This document shows, one piece after another, positions 14,314 to 20,386 of a stretch of 23,318 bases of DNA. Position numbers and translations under genes: made by a program. Source of the DNA: CAZQLE01 sp964593905 (GTDB lineage Bacteria > Chloroflexota > Anaerolineae > Anaerolineales > Anaerolineaceae); NCBI GenBank assembly GCA_964593905.1, contig CAZQLE010000041.1, positions 1 through 23,318 on the forward strand, in the 5' to 3' direction. The notes under the pieces were generated by a model, which did not search any database, was not told where the DNA came from, and worked only from the letters and a program-made list of their open reading frames with translations. The first letter of the stretch is position 1, and each line of letters starts with the position of its first letter.

Positions 14314-15615
14314 TTAATTTCCTGCTGCCGGGTCGGGTGTCTCATTGGCGGCGGGGGTGCTTGCGCTTTCTTCGGGCGTTTCGGTGGAGAGATCGCCGGG
14401 GCTGATCGGCCCTTCACGGCAGATTGTAAGCATTTCCTGGGCATTGAACAGTGCAGTTTCGTCGTTGGGAACGCCCTGGCTGATTATTTGCGAGATTTGC
14501 AATGCTTCGCTGCATTCACCCTGACGGGCGAGGGATAGGCCATAAATATAGTAGTATTCTGCCACACGACCGTAATCGAGCGGCAGACCTTCCACCTCAA
14601 AGCCGTCTGCGCTGGTTCCACCCCGCACAGCCAGTTTTAGAAACTCGATGGCCTTTGCATAATCTTTAATGCGATATTCCATCACACCCACATTGCCATA
14701 CAGGAAGGGGTCTTGCGGCGATATTTTGATTGCCTGCTGCCCGAACTGGATCCCTTTGGGATATTCGCCGATGGTTGCATAGGTGCGCGAGATGTAAGTT
14801 AATGGAAGCGGGTCGGTGGGGTTCAGGCTGTTGGCGCGGTTAAATTCTTCGACAGCCCGGTCATACATTTGAAGCTGACGATAAATTCGGCCCAGCGAGA
14901 GGTGCAGGTCAGAGATGTTGGGTTCAACCTCTACGGCAGCTTCATATTGCGCCATGGCTTCTTCATAGTTGCTGGTAATTTCCAGTACGAAACCACGGGC
15001 GCGGTGGGTCTCCATGGCGTTTGGCGCCAGGGTTTCGGCGGTGCGTGAGGCTTCAATTGCTTTTTCCAGCGAACCTAGCTGACCCTGGTTTTCTTGAATT
15101 TGCAGGGCGATGATTTCGGCCAGAAAGGCGTAGGGCACTGCGTTGTTCGGGTCCAGTTGAATGGCTTCTTTCACCGAAGATTCGGCAGCCAGATAGTCAC
15201 CCATAAAGCCCAGCGCCCAGCCTTTCAGCGCGTGCGCCATGGCGTTGTTGGGGCTGATTAGCAGTGCATTTTCAGCGCTGGTGATGGCTTCTTTATATTT
15301 GCCGGTGTAGATCTGTAAGCGCGCCAGCGCGATGTAGTTTGCTGCGTTTTTCGGATCGGACTGAATGGCGCTGTTGAAGCTGGTTACTGCCTGTGAGATT
15401 TTGCCTTCGCCCAGCAGCGCTTCTGCTTCGGTGACAAATGATTCGGGAGAACGGGTGGGCGTTGCGGTGGGGATGAACAGCGGCGGGGTAACCGGAACGA
15501 TCACCTGATTGATATAAACCGCGGCTGCAACCAGAATTGCCAGAATGCCAATGCGCACCGGGCTGGTCTTTCTCCGGCGGCGGGTATAACTCCATTTACT
15601 ACCTCGTAAGTACAT
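14314..15615 (-). CDS. Membrane-anchored TPR-repeat protein (first of a tandem pair)
   Basis: A 433-residue protein with a very basic start (SYTRRRRKTSPVR), one membrane helix (about 22-40), a Pro/Thr linker (41-57), and TPR-type repeats from about 60 to 330, for example the units with AIQSDPKNA (83-91) and AIQLDPNNA (151-159). The C-terminal part holds Cys368 and Cys399, 31 residues apart, as in its neighbour. It ends in a Thr/Pro/Glu-rich low-complexity tail (about 402-433). The TPR domain is predicted to be extracytoplasmic. No ribosome site precedes the ATG, but a promoter-like TTGACG/TAATAT pair ends 6 bases before it, so the transcript may be leaderless. It is divergent from trmD. Confidence 0.8.
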   Translation of the reverse strand: MYLRGSKWSYTRRRRKTSPVRIGILAILVAAAVYINQVIVPVTPPLFIPTATPTRSPESFVTEAEALLGEGKISQAVTSFNSAIQSDPKNAANYIALARLQIYTGKYKEAITSAENALLISPNNAMAHALKGWALGFMGDYLAAESSVKEAIQLDPNNAVPYAFLAEIIALQIQENQGQLGSLEKAIEASRTAETLAPNAMETHRARGFVLEITSNYEEAMAQYEAAVEVEPNISDLHLSLGRIYRQLQMYDRAVEEFNRANSLNPTDPLPLTYISRTYATIGEYPKGIQFGQQAIKISPQDPFLYGNVGVMEYRIKDYAKAIEFLKLAVRGGTSADGFEVEGLPLDYGRVAEYYYIYGLSLARQGECSEALQISQIISQGVPNDETALFNAQEMLTICREGPISPGDLSTETPEESASTPAANETPDPAAGN

Positions 15616-15621
15616 TTTTGA

Positions 15622-15651
15622 ATATTACCATCTATTAAAAAACGTCGTCAA
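15622..15651 (-). promoter_or_regulatory. Predicted promoter of the TPR operon (possibly leaderless)
   Basis: On the minus strand, TTGACG (plus 15651-15646) and TAATAT (plus 15627-15622) are separated by 18 bases. The -10 box ends 6 bases before the ATG at 15615, so the transcript would begin at the start codon. Confidence 0.45.
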
Positions 15652-15712
15652 GATGCGGGGTCGATTCTGTGATGATTCTTAATTCTCAATTAATGCTACC
15701 GGGGGCGCCACC

Positions 15713-15740
15713 CGCGCCCAAATTTTCCATCCGGGGCGCG
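15713..15740. repeat. GC-rich inverted repeat between the TPR operon and trmD
   Basis: CGCGCCC (15713-15719) and GGGCGCG (15734-15740) form a perfect 7-base inverted repeat with a 14-base spacer. Related AATTTTCCAT (15721-15730) and AATTTTCAAT (15741-15750) form an adjoining direct repeat. It lies between two divergent predicted promoters. There is no T-run directly after either arm, so a terminator is unlikely. Confidence 0.35.
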
Positions 15741-15779
15741 AATTTTCAATGAAACAGGAAGTTTGGTAGACTTTAATGC

Positions 15780-15809
15780 TTGCCAGGGTTTCTGTTTCTC
15801 TATTAGAAT
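15780..15809 (+). promoter_or_regulatory. Predicted promoter of trmD (possibly leaderless)
   Basis: TTGCCA (15780-15785) and TAGAAT (15804-15809) are separated by 18 bases. The -10 box ends 6 bases before the trmD ATG at 15816, and no ribosome site is seen upstream of that ATG. Confidence 0.45.
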
Positions 15810-15815
15810 CATATC

Positions 15816-16580
15816 ATGCAATTTGACGTTTTCTCACTCTTTCCGGCTGTCCTTCAGCCTTATCTTTCTTCCAGTATCTTGCAGCGCGCTGCCGAGAACG
15901 GCTTGATCGAGGTGGCGCTGCATGATATTCGCGACTGGGCGCCCGATAAACATCATGTCACCGATGAACCGCCTTATGGCGGCGGGGGGGGAATGGTGAT
16001 GAAGGTGGAACCAATCTTTGCCGCGGTTGAAACAATTTGCGGCGCTCCGCCAACCTGCCCGGTGATTTTAATGACCCCGCAGGGGCGGGTCTTTAATCAA
16101 CGGGTGGCCGAAGAACTGGTTCAATACCCGCGGATTGCCCTGCTGTGCGGCCGTTATGAAGGGATTGATGAACGGGTGCGGCAGCACCTGATCACGGATG
16201 AGATCTCCATTGGTGATTTTGTGCTCACCGGTGGCGAGCTGCCGGCATTAATGGTGATTGATGCTGTATCGCGCCTGATCGGGGGGGTTTTGGGTGACCC
16301 CGATGGCGCCAGTGATGATTCTCATGCCACCGGGTTGCTTGAATATCCACATTACACTCGCCCACCCGAATTTCGGGGGTGGAAGGTGCCCGATGTGTTG
16401 CTTTCGGGCAATCATGCGGCCATTCACCGCTGGCGGCGTGAACAGTCGCTGGTGCGCACCCTGAAACGCCGGCCCGATATGCTGGATAAGTTTAACCTGA
16501 CCCCGGCGGATATTAAGTTCCTCAAAGCCTGGCAGGTTGAGCAAGACCAACGCGATTCCGAATCGTCCGAAACCGAATAA
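15816..16580 (+). CDS. trmD: tRNA (guanine-37-N1)-methyltransferase
   Basis: Methylates G37 next to the anticodon of tRNAs using S-adenosylmethionine, which prevents frameshifts. The 254-residue protein has the deep-knot (SPOUT) features: PYGGGGGMVMK (53-63), the LLCGRYEGIDER segment (109-120) and DFVLTGGELPALMVIDAVSRL (134-154, split here at Gly140), plus the catalytic Asp168 in DSHATGLLEYPHYTRP. The length and start fit the family, with MQFDVFSLFP as the first strand. It is not next to rimM or rplS, its common neighbours; instead it is divergent from the TPR operon and followed by a transporter gene. The start has no ribosome site and lies just after a -10 box. Confidence 0.97.
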   Translation: MQFDVFSLFPAVLQPYLSSSILQRAAENGLIEVALHDIRDWAPDKHHVTDEPPYGGGGGMVMKVEPIFAAVETICGAPPTCPVILMTPQGRVFNQRVAEELVQYPRIALLCGRYEGIDERVRQHLITDEISIGDFVLTGGELPALMVIDAVSRLIGGVLGDPDGASDDSHATGLLEYPHYTRPPEFRGWKVPDVLLSGNHAAIHRWRREQSLVRTLKRRPDMLDKFNLTPADIKFLKAWQVEQDQRDSESSETE

Positions 16581-16633
16581 CCGCTCTATTTAGAGTGGAC
16601 CCATTGTTTTTGCAGCATAGGGAGGGCCACACG

Positions 16634-17920
16634 ATGCAAAAATTCAATTTTGGCAAGATCTTTTTGCTTGGCTTTGGCTTTTTTGGCGTCAGTGTTATCT
16701 GGTCGACCTACAACGCTTATGTCCCGTTGATTCTGGATGGTAAATTTGGGCTGACCGCGGGCTGGATCGGCTTTTTTATGGTGTTGGATAATATTGCCGC
16801 GCTGCTCATCCAACCGCCTGTGGGCGCCTGGTCTGACCGGCTGCGCACCCCGCTGGGCCGCCGCCTGCCGTTCATTCTGGTTGGAGCGCCGCTGGGGGCG
16901 CTGATTTTTGGCTTTTTGCCGATGATTTCAGCGCTGCCGCTGTTTATCATTTGTGCGGGTGGTCTGCTGGTGAGCATGGCTTTCTGGCGCACCCCGGTGG
17001 TGGCTTTAATGCCCGATATCACCCCTTCGCAATATCGTTCACAGGCCAACGGCATCATCAACCTGATGGGCGGTCTGGGCTCGGTGATCTCTTTTGCGGT
17101 GGGTTCAAGCCTGTATGCCGCCAACCCCAGTTATGCCTTCTGGCTGGGGTCTGTGCTGGTGCTTATCTCGTCTTCACTGGTGCTGCTTTTCATCCGTGAG
17201 CCCCGAAATTTTGATGAAAAACAACAGGAAGAACTGCCGAATATTTTCAGCAGCATTCGAGCTGTTTTTTCGGAAAAAGAAAGAAGCGCTTCACGGATGT
17301 TGCTGGCAATATTTTTCTGGTTTTTGAGCTATAACGCAATCGAAGCTTTCTTTACCCTGTACGGGGTGAAACACCTGGGTTTGGCAGATGCAGACTCGGC
17401 CTTCCAATTAACTTATATCTCACTGGCCTTTTTGCTGTTTGCACTTCCGGCCGGCTATGTTGGCGCTTCGCTGGGCCGTCGCCGCACGATCCTCACCGGG
17501 ATTGTTTTGATGGCATTATCCATTCTGGCGATGTATTTCTTGCCCATCGCAACCCTGACCGGCAAACTTGCACAGGTGACCAAAACTGGCGCATTTTACC
17601 CGCTTTCGATTGTTCTGGCCGTTGCCGGTTTTGCCTGGGCAATGATTAATATCAATTCGCTGCCGATGATGGTGGATATGACCGATTCGCTGCGCATTGG
17701 CACCTACACCGGGCTGTATTACTTTGCCTCTACGCTGGCGGCCATTCTGGGCCCGATCACTTTTGGGGGACTGGTACAGGCCACGGGCAACAATTACAAC
17801 CTGATGATGCTGCTTAGCCCTGTTTTTCTGGTGTTGGCGCTGGTGATGATGCTGGGTGTGCGCCGTGGAGAGGCGCACCTGCCCGAAGAGCCGCTGCCTT
17901 CTGCATTTGAAGCAGATTAG
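16634..17920 (+). CDS. MFS transporter, SLC45/GPH-like
   Basis: A 428-residue integral membrane protein with about 12 hydrophobic segments, so a complete major facilitator. The loop between helices 2 and 3 reads IQPPVGAWSDRLRTPLGRR (59-77), followed by LPFI. This is the form seen in the sugar-type SLC45/sucrose-transporter and GPH-like branches of the superfamily, and it is repeated in weaker form in the second half (GASLGRRRT). A proton-coupled or cation-coupled sugar symporter is a reasonable guess, but the substrate cannot be read from sequence. Start: GGGAGG lies 8 bases before the ATG at 16634. The frame also opens from a GTG at 16595, which would place extra residues before the ribosome site and is rejected. 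It is 53 bases after trmD on the same strand. Confidence 0.85.
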   Translation: MQKFNFGKIFLLGFGFFGVSVIWSTYNAYVPLILDGKFGLTAGWIGFFMVLDNIAALLIQPPVGAWSDRLRTPLGRRLPFILVGAPLGALIFGFLPMISALPLFIICAGGLLVSMAFWRTPVVALMPDITPSQYRSQANGIINLMGGLGSVISFAVGSSLYAANPSYAFWLGSVLVLISSSLVLLFIREPRNFDEKQQEELPNIFSSIRAVFSEKERSASRMLLAIFFWFLSYNAIEAFFTLYGVKHLGLADADSAFQLTYISLAFLLFALPAGYVGASLGRRRTILTGIVLMALSILAMYFLPIATLTGKLAQVTKTGAFYPLSIVLAVAGFAWAMININSLPMMVDMTDSLRIGTYTGLYYFASTLAAILGPITFGGLVQATGNNYNLMMLLSPVFLVLALVMMLGVRRGEAHLPEEPLPSAFEAD

Positions 17921-17981
17921 CAAAACCTGTCTCGCTATACAATTTTTAAGAAGGGTGACAAAAGACACCTTAGAATAAGTC

Positions 17982-18010
17982 TTGCTTCCCAAAAAATTTG
18001 ACATTATACT
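17982..18010 (+). promoter_or_regulatory. Predicted promoter of the BMP lipoprotein gene
   Basis: TTGCTT (17982-17987) and TATACT (18005-18010) are separated by 17 bases. The predicted start is near 18017, just before a palindrome at 18021-18040. A TTGACA at 17998-18003 looks like a -35 box but has no -10 box at the right distance. Confidence 0.5.
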
Positions 18011-18020
18011 TTGTATAAGA

Positions 18021-18040
18021 ATGGGGAATATTATCCCCAT
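18021..18040 (+). promoter_or_regulatory. Palindrome at the predicted transcript start (operator candidate)
   Basis: ATGGGG (18021-18026) and CCCCAT (18035-18040) are perfect inverted arms around an AT-only 8-base spacer. The 20-base size and the place just after the predicted start fit a dimeric repressor site, or a small hairpin at the 5' end of the mRNA. No regulator gene is nearby. Confidence 0.45.
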
Positions 18041-18083
18041 TGATCCACATTTCTCACTGATCGAAAAGAAGAGGAGAAAGAAA

Positions 18084-20120
18084 ATGCAGAAGAAGTCTTA
18101 TCTTGTTGTGGCGATTCTGTTGGTTCTTTCCATGTTGCTTGCCGCTTGCGCCCCCGCAGCGACGCCAGTTGCAACGGAAGAACCTGCTGCTCCCGCGCAG
18201 CCCGAACAAAAGAGTGTCAAAGTATGCCAGGTGACCGACACCGGCGGCATTGACGACAAATCCTTCAATGCGACGGCCTGGAAGGGCGCAGAGATGGTGA
18301 AATCGGAACTGGGCGGCGAGGCGAAGTATCTCGAATCGCAGCAGCAGACCGATTATGAAAAGAACATCAACGCTTTCATTGAAGAGAAATGCGATCTGAT
18401 CGTAACGGTGGGTTTCCTGCTGGGTGATGCGACGAAAGCCGCTGCCGAAGCGAACCCGGACCAGAAGTTTGCGATTGTAGACTTTGCCTATGATCCGACG
18501 ATTGCGAATGTGTTGGGTCTGACCTTTGCGACCGACCAGGCTGGTTTCCTGGCGGGTTATCTGGCGGCAGCCAGCACGAAGACCGGCAAAGTGGCGACGT
18601 TTGGTGGTTTGCAGATCCCGACCGTGACCGTCTTCATGGATGGTTATGTAATGGGTGTGCGCTACTACAATGAGAAGAACGGCGCGAAAGTGGAAGTGTT
18701 GGGCTGGGATCCTGAAAAACAGACCGGCGCGTTTGTAGGCAATTTTGAAAGCACCGATGACGGCAAGAACCAGGGTATCGCCTTCCTGGATCAGGGCGCC
18801 GACATCATCATGCCGGTAGCCGGGCCTGTGGGTCTGGGCACCGCCGCAGCAGTGAAAGAACGCGGCAATGCATGGGTAATTGGTGTGGACAGCGACTGGA
18901 CCGTTTCGGCCGCCGAATACAAAGACATTGTCTTGACCTCGGTTGTGAAGAACATGGATGTGGCCGTGTTCGATGCCTCGAAGGCCGTTCTTGACGGCAC
19001 TTATGCCGGCGGTATCTATGTGGGTACCCTGGCGAATGGTGGCGTTGGCCTGCCCGAATCTTCAGTGATGTCAGACGAACTGAAAGCAGCCATCGAAGCC
19101 ATTAAAGCCGACATCATCGCCGGTAAACTGCAGACCGGCCCCGGCGCAATGCCCGCCCCGGCTGCTGCCCCGGAAGTGAAACCGGTCAAAGTATGCCAGG
19201 TGACCGACACCGGCGGCATTGACGACAAATCCTTCAATGCGACGGCCTGGAAGGGCGCAGAGATGGTGAAATCGGAACTGGGCGGCGAGGCGAAGTATCT
19301 CGAATCGCAGCAGCAGACCGATTATGAAAAGAACATCAACGCTTTCATTGAAGAGAAATGCGATCTGATCGTAACGGTGGGTTTCCTGCTGGGTGATGCG
19401 ACGAAAGCCGCTGCCGAAGCGAACCCGGACCAGAAGTTTGCGATTGTAGACTTTGCCTATGATCCGACGATTGCGAATGTGTTGGGTCTGACCTTTGCGA
19501 CCGACCAGGCTGGTTTCCTGGCGGGTTATCTGGCGGCAGCCAGCACGAAGACCGGCAAAGTGGCGACGTTTGGTGGTTTGCAGATCCCGACCGTGACCGT
19601 CTTCATGGATGGTTATGTAATGGGTGTGCGCTACTACAATGAGAAGAACGGCGCGAAAGTGGAAGTGTTGGGCTGGGATCCTGAAAAACAGACCGGCGCG
19701 TTTGTAGGCAATTTTGAAAGCACCGATGACGGCAAGAACCAGGGTATCGCCTTCCTGGATCAGGGCGCCGACATCATCATGCCGGTAGCCGGGCCTGTGG
19801 GTCTGGGCACCGCCGCAGCAGTGAAAGAACGCGGCAATGCATGGGTAATTGGTGTGGACAGCGACTGGACCGTTTCGGCCGCCGAATACAAAGACATTGT
19901 CTTGACCTCGGTTGTGAAGAACATGGATGTGGCTGTGTTCGATGCCTCAAAAGCAGTTGGCACCGATACCTACGCCGGCGGCATCTATGTAGGCACGCTG
20001 GAAAATAGCGGCGTTGGCCTGCCCGAATCTTCAGTGATGTCAGACGAACTGAAAGCAGCGATTGAAGCCCTCAAGGCCGACATCATTGCCGGTAAGATCG
20101 CCACCACTCCTGCCAAGTAG
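18084..20120 (+). CDS. BMP-family substrate-binding lipoprotein with two tandem binding domains
   Basis: A 678-residue lipoprotein. The signal peptide ends in a lipobox LLAAC with Cys22 as the lipid-anchored residue. A Pro/Ala linker leads to two BMP/PnrA-like domains: residues about 45-349 and 368-674, joined by a linker of about 18 residues (GPGAMPAPAAAPEVKP region). Each has the family start VCQVTDTGGIDDKSFN, a GVDSDW box and a full periplasmic-binding-protein fold length, so each alone equals a normal BMP protein. Known family members bind purine nucleosides and feed an ABC importer, and an ABC ATPase and permease follow here. The two halves are 100% identical over 749 bases. The start at 18084 has GAGGAG 7 bases upstream; an upstream in-frame TTG at 17982 would precede the promoter -10 box and is rejected. 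Alternative reading: an assembly artefact made one half; the different tails argue against this. Confidence 0.9.
   Translation: MQKKSYLVVAILLVLSMLLAACAPAATPVATEEPAAPAQPEQKSVKVCQVTDTGGIDDKSFNATAWKGAEMVKSELGGEAKYLESQQQTDYEKNINAFIEEKCDLIVTVGFLLGDATKAAAEANPDQKFAIVDFAYDPTIANVLGLTFATDQAGFLAGYLAAASTKTGKVATFGGLQIPTVTVFMDGYVMGVRYYNEKNGAKVEVLGWDPEKQTGAFVGNFESTDDGKNQGIAFLDQGADIIMPVAGPVGLGTAAAVKERGNAWVIGVDSDWTVSAAEYKDIVLTSVVKNMDVAVFDASKAVLDGTYAGGIYVGTLANGGVGLPESSVMSDELKAAIEAIKADIIAGKLQTGPGAMPAPAAAPEVKPVKVCQVTDTGGIDDKSFNATAWKGAEMVKSELGGEAKYLESQQQTDYEKNINAFIEEKCDLIVTVGFLLGDATKAAAEANPDQKFAIVDFAYDPTIANVLGLTFATDQAGFLAGYLAAASTKTGKVATFGGLQIPTVTVFMDGYVMGVRYYNEKNGAKVEVLGWDPEKQTGAFVGNFESTDDGKNQGIAFLDQGADIIMPVAGPVGLGTAAAVKERGNAWVIGVDSDWTVSAAEYKDIVLTSVVKNMDVAVFDASKAVGTDTYAGGIYVGTLENSGVGLPESSVMSDELKAAIEALKADIIAGKIATTPAK
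18216..18964 (+). repeat. Direct repeat, copy 1 (749 bases, in the BMP gene)
   Basis: Read base by base, this segment is identical to 19185-19933, 969 bases (323 codons) downstream. Identity begins abruptly at the GTCAAAG that opens the binding domain and ends at GATGTGGC. It encodes most of binding domain 1. Confidence 0.95.
19185..19933 (+). repeat. Direct repeat, copy 2 (749 bases, in the BMP gene)
   Basis: Second copy of 18216-18964, in the same frame. After 19933 the two copies continue as homologues to about 20089 but differ at more than 20 positions, including a changed codon block (LDG in copy 1, GTD in copy 2). Confidence 0.95.
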
Positions 20121-20143
20121 TTTTCTCAAGTTAGTCTCACGAC

Positions 20144-20176
20144 GCCGGCGGCGGGTACATCCTGCCGCCGGCTTTT
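20144..20176 (+). terminator. Intrinsic terminator after the BMP gene
   Basis: GCCGGCGGCGGG (20144-20155) pairs with CCTGCCGCCGGC (20161-20172) over 12 bases with one G-T wobble and a 5-base TACAT loop, followed by TTTT (20173-20176) and a further T-rich stretch. It separates the binding-protein gene from the ATPase gene and should reduce read-through into it. Confidence 0.8.
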
Positions 20177-20229
20177 CAACCCTTTTGAGAAATTTGCTTA
20201 TTTTAAAATCCTTTGGCAGCCCCCTGCAT

Positions 20230-20268
20230 TTTGGGGTGTGAGGGTGAGCAACATGCTCATACCCCAAA
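20230..20268 (+). other. Hairpin with alternative pairings between the BMP and ATPase genes
   Basis: TTTGGGGTGTGAG (20230-20242) can pair with CTCATACCCCAAA (20256-20268) over 13 bases with one G-T wobble. Alternatively, the outer TTTGGGGT/ACCCCAAA can close around an inner perfect TGAGCA-ACA-TGCTCA (20245-20259). No T-run follows, so it is not a simple terminator. It lies upstream of the predicted ATPase promoter. Confidence 0.5.
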
Positions 20269-20335
20269 GTACGGAACCACTTAAGGGCACTCCTCGAATG
20301 AGCCTAAAAGTCATTAAACTCCTGTGTTTCAAAAA

Positions 20336-20344
20336 TGGTAAAAT
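20336..20344 (+). promoter_or_regulatory. Predicted extended -10 promoter of the ABC ATPase gene
   Basis: TGG-TAAAAT at 20336-20344 is an extended -10 element with no good -35 box 17 bases upstream. The predicted start is near 20351, about 36 bases before the ATG, and a TTGGAG ribosome site follows in the leader. Confidence 0.4.
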
Positions 20345-20386
20345 AAGCACAACTTTTCACCCAAAATCCCCTTGGAGTAATCATTT

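Noticed and set aside
15679..15693. Short palindrome TTAATT-CTC-AATTAA as an operator
   Set aside because: It is AT-only in the arms, short, and of a kind often found by chance in AT-rich intergenic DNA.
17935..17975. Possible terminator after the MFS gene (GGTG/CACC near 17954-17970)
   Set aside because: The stem is only about 4 bases plus a bulge and no T-run follows it.
17998..18019. TTGACA (17998-18003) with TATAAG (18014-18019) as the BMP promoter
   Set aside because: The spacing is only 10 bases, too short for a sigma-70 promoter; TTGCTT/TATACT with 17 bases is the better pair.
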